The position numbers were made by a program, and so were the translations under genes. Shown here piece after piece: positions 36,762-44,671 of a stretch of 45,928 nucleotides of DNA. Under the pieces are notes generated by a model. The model saw only the letters and a list, made by a program, of their open reading frames with translations. It was not told the origin of the DNA and made no database searches. The number at the start of each line of letters is the position of its first letter. Within the stretch, counting starts at the first letter, position 1. This DNA is from Noviherbaspirillum humi (lineage in GTDB: Bacteria; Pseudomonadota; Gammaproteobacteria; Burkholderiales; Burkholderiaceae_D). The DNA is taken from the NCBI RefSeq assembly GCF_900188095.1, contig NZ_FZOT01000028.1, positions 1 to 45,928 on the forward strand, given 5' to 3'.

Positions 36762-37047
36762 GGCCGTCCTGGTTGAAGAGACGGTCGATGGTGGACGGCA
36801 CGTCATCCGGCCCGACCGCCTTCCCTGCCAGCAGCCGCTCCACCTCGGGCAGAAGATGGCGGGGAATCAGCATCCATTTTGCGTCCATGGCGCTGGCCAG
36901 GGCTTCCAGCGTACTCGCCTGGGCATCCTTGCGGCCATTGAGAATGGTGCTGATGTGGGAAGCAGGCATGCCGGTCAGCTGGCTGATCTCCGCCAGGTTC
37001 CTGTCAAGCAAGGCCTTTCGCTGTTTCAGTTGCTGGAAGAGGCGCAT
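36754..37047 (-). CDS. hipB: HipB-family Xre antitoxin/repressor
   Basis: A 97-residue protein with an Xre-type helix-turn-helix (about residues 15-58: LAEISQLTGMPASHISTILNGRKDAQASTLEALASAM). It should neutralise HipA and repress the operon by binding palindromes upstream. It overlaps hipA, the standard antitoxin-first order. The ribosome site is weak (GAAAG). The C-terminus is acidic, ending NQDGHE. Confidence 0.9.
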   Translation of the reverse strand: MRLFQQLKQRKALLDRNLAEISQLTGMPASHISTILNGRKDAQASTLEALASAMDAKWMLIPRHLLPEVERLLAGKAVGPDDVPSTIDRLFNQDGHE

Positions 37048-37073
37048 TTAAGCTTTCGTGTAATTTGTCACTC

Positions 37074-37159
37074 TAAATTACATTATCGTATAAATTTACG
37101 CCAACGTTTTTATTCTGGTATTATACCAAAGTATAAAACTATAGCGTTTTTTATACTTT
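37074..37159 (-). promoter_or_regulatory. AT-rich hipBA promoter with palindromic operators
   Basis: Three inverted repeats lie upstream of hipB: TAAATT/AATTTA (37074-37098), TGGTATTATACCA (37116-37128) and AAAGTATAAAA-N10-TTTTATACTTT (37128-37159). On the minus strand the middle one contains TATAAT, a likely -10, so HipB bound there would block transcription. This DNA is far richer in A and T than its surroundings. Confidence 0.6.
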
Positions 37160-37378
37160 AGAATAATTTGGCACCATCTGGAGTGTCAGGCAGTTGCCTC
37201 GTGAAGCGAAGACGAGGCGACGGCGCCGTTTTCTTGATGAGGGCATGATCCTGCCTGGGCGCCGGGATGGGTTGGACACACTTCTCGAGGCTGCTCCTCA
37301 GGCGCTGAGTGCAGGCGCGGAAAGCGTCAACCTCACGGATGCGGAAAGACCAGTTAAAGCCTGGCTGTCTACAGGACA

Positions 37379-37611
37379 ACGGTACATCACATATGCGTCG
37401 ACATACCCAACGCATGATGTCGAAACGCTTGCGGCAGCGTTCCGACGATGGAGAAGCCGGACTCTTCCCACAGCGAGGCCACGGCCTGGTTCGTGCTGAC
37501 GACGAAATTGAACTGCATGTCGAGCCAGCCTGCTTTCCTTGCCTCGCACATGCAACGCGGGCCCACTTCGCGACCTATTCCCTGGCCGCCGCGCCTTGGC
37601 CGAACCTGCAA
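37379..37611 (-). pseudogene. Frameshifted C-terminal fragment of a GNAT acetyltransferase
   Basis: One frame (down to about 37400) reads GQGIGREVG, then MQFNFVVSTNQAVASLWEESGFSIVG and LPQAFRHHALG, the classic end of a GNAT protein. The expected continuation GYVDAYVMYR occurs in the next frame (37379-37408), showing a one-base deletion close to 37403. Upstream the frame is closed by a stop at about 37625 and the N-terminal half is missing. It lies between hipBA and the hydroxylase gene and is surely inactive. Confidence 0.75.
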
Positions 37612-37660
37612 GCATCCTCCTCAGCGGCATCGTCGGCGAAGACACAGCTCGTCCTTGGCT

Positions 37661-38464
37661 TTACGGCTTCCTGGAAGATTGGCCACATGGCGGGGAAGCA
37701 TGGGCGGGTCGAGAATGCGATGGGACCAGGATGCCAAGGCGGCGCTTCCTCTTGTGCACGTCAACGAAACGAAGCATTTCCAGGAGACGTTCCTCATCTT
37801 CCGGTTTGAAGCCGCACGTGGCGGTGAAGTCATTCGGATTTTCATAGGTGCCGAACAACATGTCCCACCATGCGATGTCGCCGTAGTTGTTCCGGTGCCG
37901 CTCGTATTGGTGGTGAGTCCTGTGCATCTCCGGCCGCTGGAAGACGTATCCGACCCAGTGCGGCGTTCTCACGCTGGCATGGTAGAAGAAGGTGCCCAGG
38001 GCCGAGTAGAGCGCAAAAAAGCCGCCACCTGCAGCCGACAACCCCAGCAGCATGTAGACCAGCACGCCGCCGATGAGGGCATTGACGGCCATTTCAATGG
38101 GGTGCTTATAGAACGCGGTGATCACTTCCAGCCGCTGCGGACTGTGGTGGATCTGGTGAAGGTGCTTCCAAAGAAAGTCGCTCTCGTGGCGCGCCCGATG
38201 CCACCAATAGAAAACGAAGGTGCCGATGAAGTAGGCGATGAGACCGCCCGCCCAATCCGGTATGCGCCCGGAAAGCGAAAACACGGCGTATTCCGGGTGC
38301 CAGCGTTCCCACAGAAGGCCCGCGACAAGCATGACGCCCAACTGGGCGAGATTGATGGCAAAGACCCGTATCGGCCATGTCCTGACTGCCGGGAGCTTCC
38401 AACCCGGAACCAGCCTTTCCAGGAAAAAGAATGCGATGAACGCGCAAGATACCCAGGCCCACAT
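37661..38464 (-). CDS. Sterol desaturase / fatty-acid hydroxylase superfamily protein
   Basis: A 267-residue inner-membrane di-iron protein with AAGGAG directly before the ATG at 38462-38464. The histidine boxes are HRARH (89-93), HLHQIHH (101-107) and HRTHH (181-185), plus single His residues near 121 and 162; these bind the two irons. About four hydrophobic segments are visible. The family hydroxylates or desaturates lipids and carotenoids; the exact substrate is unknown. The last 35 residues after FVDVHK are not typical and may be a read-on tail caused by rearrangement next to the GNAT remnant. Confidence 0.88.
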   Translation of the reverse strand: MWAWVSCAFIAFFFLERLVPGWKLPAVRTWPIRVFAINLAQLGVMLVAGLLWERWHPEYAVFSLSGRIPDWAGGLIAYFIGTFVFYWWHRARHESDFLWKHLHQIHHSPQRLEVITAFYKHPIEMAVNALIGGVLVYMLLGLSAAGGGFFALYSALGTFFYHASVRTPHWVGYVFQRPEMHRTHHQYERHRNNYGDIAWWDMLFGTYENPNDFTATCGFKPEDEERLLEMLRFVDVHKRKRRLGILVPSHSRPAHASPPCGQSSRKP

Positions 38465-38770
38465 TTCCCGCTCCTTCCGACGATTGATATGGGTCGGAGT
38501 GTAGAAAGGGCGCGCGGGACGTTCCATCGGCCAATGAAGGGGTATCGGGATGCAGTACCCGTCGTACCGCAAGCGAAGGCGGAGCCGATGGCGGCGAGCG
38601 GTTTACCGATTTGAGCTTGGCAACTTACCGCTGCCTCAACGCCTGTTCGGCATCGCTGCGGCATCCTTGCGGCATGCGTACACGCATGAAGGCGTGCAGC
38701 GCGAGGGCGAAGCAGGGCGTCGAGCGGCATGCTGCCGCAATCCTCCTGCCCACCCTGGCATCGGACTGGC
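38465..38770. other. Intergenic region, no gene supported
   Basis: This stretch of 306 bases lies between the hydroxylase and chemoreceptor genes, both on the minus strand. It must contain the hydroxylase promoter. I see no strong hairpin, repeat or reading frame with family resemblance. Confidence 0.4.
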
Positions 38771-40489
38771 TTAAAACTCCTCCCAGCCGTCTGCCGACGA
38801 GTGACCGGGCAGCGCAGCCGGGCGCTTGCCGCTTGCCGGTTTCTTCAGCACCGGCGCCGTCCGGGCCGGGGCCGGCCTGCCGACTGCCGGTACCGACTTC
38901 GCTTGCCGCACGGCCGGAAGCGCCACAGCGCTTGACTGCATGCCGTCGATCTTGAACACCCGCACCGACTGCGCCAGTCCGGACGCCTGGTCCTGCATCG
39001 CTTCGGCGGCGGCAGCGGCCTGCTCTACCAGCGACGCGTTCTGCTGGGTCACCTGGTCCATCTGCACGATGGCCTGGTTGATCTGCTCGATGCCCACGCG
39101 CTGCTCTTCGCTGGCGGCGGTGATCTCGCCGATGATGTCCGACACCCGGCGCACGCTCTCGACGATCTCGTTCATGGTGGCGCCGGCCTGGTCCACCAGC
39201 CTGGCGCCGTCATCCACTTTTTCCACCGAATCGGAAATCAGGGTCTTGATCTCCTTGGCAGCATTGGCGCTGCGCTGCGCCAGGCTGCGCACTTCGGACG
39301 CCACCACCGCAAAGCCCCTGCCCTGCTCGCCGGCGCGCGCCGCTTCCACCGCCGCATTCAGCGCCAGGATGTTGGTCTGGAAGGCGATGCCATCGATCAC
39401 GCCGATGATGTCCACGATCTTGCGCGAGGATTCATTGATGGACGCCATGGTGCTGACCACCTGCGTCACCACGGCGCCGCCGCGGCCGGCGACTTCGGAC
39501 GCCGACAGTGCCAGCTGGTTGGCCTGGCGCGCATTGTCGGCGCTCTGCTTGACAGTGGAAGTCAGTTCTTCCATCGACGATGCGGTTTCCTCCAGCGAGC
39601 TTGCCTGCTGCTCGGTGCGGGACGACAGGTCCAGGTTGCCGGACGCGATCTGGCTCGACGCGGTGGCGATGGTGTCGGTGCCGCCGCGGATATCGCTGAC
39701 GATGCGCTGCAGGTTGTTGTTCATGTCCTTCAGCGCCTGCTGCAGCTGGCCGACTTCGTCGCTCGATTCGATTTCGACGCGGCCGGTGAGATCGCCGTCG
39801 GCCACGCGGCGCGCCACCGCCAGCGCATTGCGCATCGGACGGGTGATGCTGCGGGTGAGCCACCAGGCGCTGGCCACGCCGATCGCCACGCACAGCAGGG
39901 CCAGCAGGATGACGCGATTGCGGCTTTCCTGCTTGATGACGGCGATGTCGGCGGCGAGCTTGTCGAGGTAATCGCGTTGCGCGGTGACGAATTCCGCCAC
40001 CGTCGCCTGGTAAGCTTCGGCCGCCGGCAGATAGCTCTTGTCCAGCAGCGCATTGGCTTCCTCCAGCCTGCCGTCCTGCTTCAGCTTGATCACCTGATCG
40101 CGGGTGGCGAGATAGGTCTTGCGGATCTCCATGGCCTTGGCGAAGGCCTGCTTCTCCTGCTCGCGGCTCAGCAGCGGCTCGATCTTCTTGACGATCTCCG
40201 AGGTGCTCTTCGTGGTCTCTTCCGCCTTCCTGGCGAAGAAAGACGCAAGCGATGCATCGCTGCTCTTGGCAATGGCAGTGGTGCGATTCACCGCGACATC
40301 GATGTTGCGGCTCCAGTCGCTGGCGAGGCGCTCCTTCTTGATCGGCTCGTCGAGCATGCGCTCCGCGGCATCGGCCACGGCATTGAGCTTGAGGATGCCG
40401 ATGAGGGTGGTGAGAATGGAGAGTCCGAGCACGATGGCAAAGCCGAGCGCGAGCCGGTTGCCGATCTTCATCTTGGTGAGGATAGTCAT
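38771..40489 (-). CDS. Methyl-accepting chemotaxis protein
   Basis: A 572-residue chemoreceptor. The first membrane helix is at about 10-32, then a four-helix-bundle periplasmic sensor (33-190), a second helix (191-211), HAMP (about 212-265) and the signalling domain. The hairpin tip is GVIDGIAFQTNILALNAAVEAARAGEQGRGFAVVA. It ends in an Ala/Pro/Lys linker and the pentapeptide-like GWEEF, the docking site for CheR/CheB methylation enzymes. The ligand is unknown. No che or flagellar genes adjoin it. The ATG has no clear ribosome site, but the first membrane helix follows directly. Confidence 0.93.
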   Translation of the reverse strand: MTILTKMKIGNRLALGFAIVLGLSILTTLIGILKLNAVADAAERMLDEPIKKERLASDWSRNIDVAVNRTTAIAKSSDASLASFFARKAEETTKSTSEIVKKIEPLLSREQEKQAFAKAMEIRKTYLATRDQVIKLKQDGRLEEANALLDKSYLPAAEAYQATVAEFVTAQRDYLDKLAADIAVIKQESRNRVILLALLCVAIGVASAWWLTRSITRPMRNALAVARRVADGDLTGRVEIESSDEVGQLQQALKDMNNNLQRIVSDIRGGTDTIATASSQIASGNLDLSSRTEQQASSLEETASSMEELTSTVKQSADNARQANQLALSASEVAGRGGAVVTQVVSTMASINESSRKIVDIIGVIDGIAFQTNILALNAAVEAARAGEQGRGFAVVASEVRSLAQRSANAAKEIKTLISDSVEKVDDGARLVDQAGATMNEIVESVRRVSDIIGEITAASEEQRVGIEQINQAIVQMDQVTQQNASLVEQAAAAAEAMQDQASGLAQSVRVFKIDGMQSSAVALPAVRQAKSVPAVGRPAPARTAPVLKKPASGKRPAALPGHSSADGWEEF

Positions 40490-41207
40490 GGTGAGGCAGA
40501 GTGGTTGAGCAGCATGAGCCGCATGCCGACGTCGAGCGGAGTCCAGCCATGCCGTTCAGGTCGGCACGGCGCATGACTTTGGCCGAAGGGCAGCGGACAG
40601 GCGCGGTATTGTCGGGTGGTGCAGCCATGAAGGCCGCAACGTCAGCAATCGATGCGGGCAGCGTTCCCATTGCAGCGGGACGCTCGAGGGAAAGGACTAG
40701 GGTGAATGCTTCATGAACCGGTTCGCCAATATTGATCTTGATGTATCCAATGTCACCCGGTCGGCTTGCCGGCCCGTGCCAGGTAGCGGAAGCCGGGAAA
40801 GCGCCGATCTTTATCGGGTTTGCCTTGTCGTTTGTTTTTCCGCGCCGGGCATGTTCCTGCACTCACGGGAGGAAGCATCGCGGCGCCAGGCAGAGAAGCT
40901 GCCCGCATGGAAACCACGGCGCAGGCCGCACGTTTCCGTGGGGAAAGAATGATAGCGCCAGATATGGGTGCGATCCATCAAAAAGTACACTGAAATAGGC
41001 GAACACGCTTTCCTAGAGAATTTGGTTGCTTACAAACAACTGAATTCATTAACGAACGATTAACGGTTCGTGCCGCTATATCCGAGTGAGTGCACGTTCA
41101 TGGAGCTAAATCCTCATATTTTCCGAGAAGGCTGGCAGGTTCGAGGCTCAAAACGTGGTCGTGGCCCTTGCCTGTCCGCCGGCTCCATGAAACGGACTTC
41201 GCACTGA
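40490..41207. other. Long intergenic region with inverted repeats
   Basis: Some 718 bases without a supported gene. A small frame at 40713-40952 has AGGG upstream but a random-looking product, so I do not call it. The right half becomes AT-richer, marking the entry to the 41.2-43.1 kb segment. It holds ACGAAC-N8-GTTCGT (41052-41071) and the long-range repeat at 41097-41191. Confidence 0.5.
41097..41191. repeat. Perfect 10-bp inverted repeat spanning 95 bases
   Basis: TTCATGGAGC (41097-41106) is exactly complementary to GCTCCATGAA (41182-41191), and the match extends by CG with one bulge. The enclosed 75 bases contain a second partial pairing (GGCAGG with CCTTGCC). It lies just past the stop of the gene at 41208 and could be a structured 3' end, a small RNA or an element boundary. 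Confidence 0.45.
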
Positions 41208-42092
41208 TTATTTGGGAGGCTTTTCCACGTCCGTAATCAACGTCCCATTGGCATCCTCGGAATTGTCGCACCTGACTTCAAACTTTATTCTTGCTCCCGG
41301 CCGCATGTGGTTCACCATAAGCGGTATTTCATATGACCCCTCGGCGTGCAACCATTCATCAGCAGTTTTTCCTTCGTTGTTATCCTTATGCCACCACACA
41401 CGCGCATCAACCTTGACAGGGCCCCCGCTTACATTTTTACCGATGCCAATAACGGTAAACGTTTCCGAATTTTCCGGATGGATTTCACTGCGCAATAAGC
41501 AGCCGGACGGGTTAGGGAGGGGACCCGATGGAACCGAGCCGCCGCTCCCGCTCCCGGACTCGTGCCACTGCCTAACAAGGTTTCGCCGGGCATTGGCGAT
41601 CTCTTTTGTGTCTACAAATTGTTTCAGCGTCCATCCGGTTAACGGATCAGTCCCGCCTCTTACATAAAACTTTTGTCCATTCTGATAGACCACCTGTCCC
41701 CTGTATTTTGTTTGCCGGCCTTTGTCATCAAGCACAGGCGGATCGTTCTGAAAGAAGTAGGTGTTTAGTAAAAAGTCCCCCATTGCCTTCGCAGTAGGAG
41801 ATTTGCCAAGATTTGCCACTTGCACCAAGTTCTTCCACTGGTCCCACGTAAGCAGACCGACTGCCCCTGCAACGGCAGTATTTTTGACTTCCATCAGCAG
41901 ATCCCATAACCCTATTGCGAGACCTCGCAGCTGCTCCCCATCCAACACTTCGCTACTTGAAGCGATTTGCATGCCATTGACTTGTCGACCGCTCCGCGCC
42001 CTGACGCTTTCAGCGGAGGAGATGACAGGACCTGCTGGATTAACGGACACAGGCATCCCTGCTCCCTGCCCGACTGTAACTGCTGTTGCCAT
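41208..42092 (-). CDS. Unknown protein, paralog of the gene at 42253-43065
   Basis: A 294-residue protein with GGGGAG six bases before the ATG. The N-terminus (MATAVTVGQGAGMPVSVNPAG) is small-residue-rich with no signal peptide. The middle has DQWKNLVQVA (84-93), LLNTYF, and a Lys/Tyr-rich stretch around KFYVRGGTDPLTG. A Ser/Gly linker (178-190) leads to a C-terminal domain (194-280) with NPSGCLLR, FTVIGIGKNVSGGPVKVDA and FEVRCD. The order of motifs equals that of the neighbouring protein. I recognise no family; secretion as an effector is conceivable from the N-terminal composition but unproven. Confidence 0.7.
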   Translation of the reverse strand: MATAVTVGQGAGMPVSVNPAGPVISSAESVRARSGRQVNGMQIASSSEVLDGEQLRGLAIGLWDLLMEVKNTAVAGAVGLLTWDQWKNLVQVANLGKSPTAKAMGDFLLNTYFFQNDPPVLDDKGRQTKYRGQVVYQNGQKFYVRGGTDPLTGWTLKQFVDTKEIANARRNLVRQWHESGSGSGGSVPSGPLPNPSGCLLRSEIHPENSETFTVIGIGKNVSGGPVKVDARVWWHKDNNEGKTADEWLHAEGSYEIPLMVNHMRPGARIKFEVRCDNSEDANGTLITDVEKPPK

Positions 42093-42252
42093 GAAGGACT
42101 CCCCATTTAAATTGATTCACGCCTCGTCAGCTCAGGCCGAACCGAAGGCTTCCAGGCTTAGCAAGCCCAATGCCAAATTCACTGACGTGCTTGATCAACA
42201 TGAGAACCAAGAATCCGCTCTCAACGTTAACATGGGGCGCGCAGGCCCAGGC

Positions 42253-43065
42253 CTATTCTTCGTTCAACTCTATGGTCGCCGTGTCACTGGGCTTTTCAGC
42301 GCCGTCGCATCTGATATGGAACACAACGCTTCCGCCAAGTTGAACATTATCGACATTGAGCATCACACTGCCAAAATTTTGCGCATGAGCTTCCGCCGGC
42401 ATGATGCCGAATGGGTCCTTGATTATCTCGGCGTCCAATGTAACGAGGCCGCCGTTCCGATTCTCGCCAATGCCAGTCACGAGAAATAGATCCATTTCGA
42501 TTTCATGAACCATCGTCCTTAAGATGCAACCAGAGCCCGATGGATTGGATGGACCGACGAAACCCGGGACTTTAGGGGGAATCGATTCGAAGCGATCAAT
42601 ATCATGCGCGCTTTTTGTTGGCAGCCGCATCTTCGGCCTCAATCCGGTCCTGGAATCTTTTTCGCCCACCACATACAAACCCTTCCCATCCCGGAGAACA
42701 GGTCTGCCTCGGTTGTCCGTCAGCGGCGTCTTGTCTTTCCTGTACACCGGCTGGCCTTCATTCAACGCATAACTATCCAGCAGCCACGTTCCGAATTTCG
42801 GAAGATTCAGCGCCTTCTCCCTGAACGCGGACTGCACCAGATTTCGTATCTGAAGAGCCGAAAGAGAAAGCAACGCGCTTGCCGCAGCGACGGAAAGAGT
42901 AGACAAGCCATTGACGAACACATTCCAGGATTTGCCGAAAACATCAATGGAGATTTCCCCGCCACCGCTTGCAACCAGGTTGACGCCGCCAGCGGGAAGG
43001 CTGGGATGAGGTCGATTGACCGGTGCGGTCGATGGCTTCTTATCAAAGCCGATTGCTGTTGCCAT
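42253..43065 (-). CDS. Unknown protein, paralog of the gene at 41208-42092
   Basis: A 270-residue protein with AAGGGCC before the ATG. It shares with its downstream neighbour the MATA start, the NLVQSA block (75-80), LLDSY (95-99), a YVVG...RTG block and the C-terminal domain: NPSGSGCILR (174-183), FLVTGIGENRNGGLVTLDA (194-212) and FHIRCD (249-254). A moderately hydrophobic helix lies at about 55-72. The 5' flanks also agree (GAATCAATT before both ribosome sites), so the pair arose by duplication of a whole gene unit. The function is unknown. Confidence 0.7.
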   Translation of the reverse strand: MATAIGFDKKPSTAPVNRPHPSLPAGGVNLVASGGGEISIDVFGKSWNVFVNGLSTLSVAAASALLSLSALQIRNLVQSAFREKALNLPKFGTWLLDSYALNEGQPVYRKDKTPLTDNRGRPVLRDGKGLYVVGEKDSRTGLRPKMRLPTKSAHDIDRFESIPPKVPGFVGPSNPSGSGCILRTMVHEIEMDLFLVTGIGENRNGGLVTLDAEIIKDPFGIMPAEAHAQNFGSVMLNVDNVQLGGSVVFHIRCDGAEKPSDTATIELNEE

Positions 43066-43404
43066 GCTTGGCCCTTACTGAATTGATTCGAATGTCGTTC
43101 AACCAGTCCACTGAAGGCTTCAGGAAGTGTGTTTTCGGTATCCGGATATGGTCGTGGTTCATTCACGCTCGATCCGCGTCTTCTTGCTGAGACGGCACGA
43201 GGTTAACATGGCGAACCGGGCGCCGGTATGGCAATCACGCTCGCAACGCTTCCATTGCGTTCTGCACCGTTTCAGACGTGGATGGGAATGCGCCAAGCTG
43301 ATGTTCCAGCCACCGAACCGCATCCCCGCGTCGGCGACGGTCGCAAGGGCCGCGAGCCGACTCGGTCAGGGGAAACGACCATTTGCCCGCTTCGTCCCGC
43401 TGCC
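43066..43404. other. Upstream region of the paralog pair
   Basis: These 339 bases hold no supported gene. They must contain the promoter for the gene at 42253-43065. I looked for hrp-type boxes (GGAACC or spaced TTCG pairs) and found none. Confidence 0.4.
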
Positions 43405-43965
43405 TTACTTCTTGAGCGAACGAATCACCCGGCAGGGATTGCCCGCGGCCAGCACGTCATCCGGAATGTCTTTGGTGACGACGCTGCCGGCCCCGATCAC
43501 GGTGCGCCGGCCGATGCGCACGCCGGGGCAGATCACCGTGCCGCCGCCGATCCACGCATCCTCGCCGATCTCGATCGCTTCGCCAAGCTCAAGGCCGGAG
43601 GCACGCTCCGCCGCGTCGAGCGGATGGGTGGCGGCATAGACCTGCACCGCCGGGCCGAACATCACGCGCGCGCCGATGCGTACCGGCGCGATGTCGAGGA
43701 TGACGCAATTGAAGTTGAAGTAAACCTTGTCGCCGAGCGTGATGTTGCCGCCGTAGTCGCAATAAAAAGGCGGCTCGATCCACACGCCTTCTCCGGATGC
43801 GGGAATCAGCTGCCTCAGCAGCCGCAGCCGCTCGGCGGTCTGTGCTTCATGGCTGTCGTTGAACATCTTGAGGAGGAGGCGGGCCGCGCGGCGCTCGTCG
43901 CGCAGCTGCGGATCGGCGGGATCATAGAGCTCGCCGGCGAGCATCTTTTCCTTTTCGGTTTTCAA
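43405..43965 (-). CDS. Maltose/sugar O-acetyltransferase (hexapeptide repeat)
   Basis: A 186-residue protein. A TTG start at 43963-43965 is chosen because GAGGAGG precedes it and the product then opens MKTEKEKMLAGELYDP, the standard Maa/NodL/LacA beginning; the ATG seven codons later lacks a ribosome site. After a helical start come left-handed beta-helix hexapeptide turns (ITLGDKVYFNFNCVILDIAPVRIG, IGEDAWIGGGTVICPGVRIG). The catalytic His is His114 in ATHPLD. It transfers acetyl from acetyl-CoA to a sugar hydroxyl; the sugar is unknown. Confidence 0.92.
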   Translation of the reverse strand: MKTEKEKMLAGELYDPADPQLRDERRAARLLLKMFNDSHEAQTAERLRLLRQLIPASGEGVWIEPPFYCDYGGNITLGDKVYFNFNCVILDIAPVRIGARVMFGPAVQVYAATHPLDAAERASGLELGEAIEIGEDAWIGGGTVICPGVRIGRRTVIGAGSVVTKDIPDDVLAAGNPCRVIRSLKK

Positions 43966-44111
43966 GCAGCCTCCTCGGCATCCGGGCACGCCAGGAAGGA
44001 TGTCCGGCTGACGGCCATGCCGCATAGACAGGAGAATGTGTCGCTGGTTCAGCGCGGCATGGATCGCCCTCGCGAAGGGAGGGTGCCACGGCCGCAGGCA
44101 GGAACGGTTTC

Positions 44112-44579
44112 TCAGATCCCGTGCAGGCTGAGCGAGCGCACCGCCGCCCTGAGCTGGCGGTAGAGCAGCGCCTGCTCCTCCTCGCCCATGTCATGGAACA
44201 TCAGCCGCTCGATCGCCGCCACCTCGCCGTCGCAGCGCCGCAGCACTTCCTCGCCGGCCTCGGTCAGGCTGATCTGGATGATGCGTCCGTGCGAAGGGTC
44301 GGGCGCCCGGCCGATCCAGCCCTTCGCCTCCAGCGCCTTCACCATTTCATTGGCGGATTGCGGCGACACCATGGTGCGTTCCGCCAGCTGGGCATTCGAA
44401 ATGCTGCCGAGCGAGCGGAACACCGAGAGCGCGGTGTAGTGCGGCACCGTCAACCCGATCGGCGCGAGCGCATCGCGCATGCGCTTGTTGAGCACGTGGT
44501 CGAGGCGGCCGATCAGGTAGGCGACGCCGGAAGGCTTTTGCGGCCCGGCGCCGGGCCCTGCTTGTTTTTTCGAGGCCAT
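44112..44579 (-). CDS. MarR-family repressor of the hydroxycinnamate genes
   Basis: A 155-residue protein with a winged helix (about 47-108): LTVPHYTALSVFRSL, SNAQLAERTMVSPQSANEMVKALEAKGWI, and a wing DPSHGRIIQISLT. MarR proteins called FerR or CouR repress ferulate/coumarate genes and release DNA on binding the CoA thioester; the divergent lyase gene 92 bases away and the perfect palindrome between them support that role here. The ATG at 44577-44579 gives the normal length, but its ribosome site is weak; a start six codons upstream is possible. Confidence 0.9.
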   Translation of the reverse strand: MASKKQAGPGAGPQKPSGVAYLIGRLDHVLNKRMRDALAPIGLTVPHYTALSVFRSLGSISNAQLAERTMVSPQSANEMVKALEAKGWIGRAPDPSHGRIIQISLTEAGEEVLRRCDGEVAAIERLMFHDMGEEEQALLYRQLRAAVRSLSLHGI

Positions 44580-44590
44580 AAAAAATTTTC

Positions 44591-44645
44591 TTGTCATTCC
44601 GGGGACGTGCGTATAGTATAAGCCACATATCAGGCTACCTGATAT
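44591..44645 (+). promoter_or_regulatory. Promoter of the lyase gene with MarR operator palindrome
   Basis: TTGTCA (44591-44596), 17 bases and TAGTAT (44614-44619) form a plausible promoter. ATATCAGG-CTA-CCTGATAT (44627-44645) is a perfect 19-bp palindrome directly after the -10, covering the expected start point. A MarR dimer bound there would block the lyase operon. On the minus strand it also covers the expected -35 region of the repressor's own TATACT promoter (44615-44620). Confidence 0.65.
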
Positions 44646-44671
44646 TACTCTCACACATCAGGAGACATTGT

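Noticed and set aside
40713-40952. A 79-codon frame with AGGG upstream
   Set aside because: The product is of random composition with no domain, and the region fits better as the upstream region of the chemoreceptor gene.
41145-41165. tRNA-like CAGGTTCGAGGC motif
   Set aside because: No 5-bp T-stem or cloverleaf is possible around it.
43066-43404. Type III secretion promoter (hrp or PIP box) for the paralog pair
   Set aside because: Neither GGAACC-N15/16-CCAC nor paired TTCG elements with proper spacing were found.
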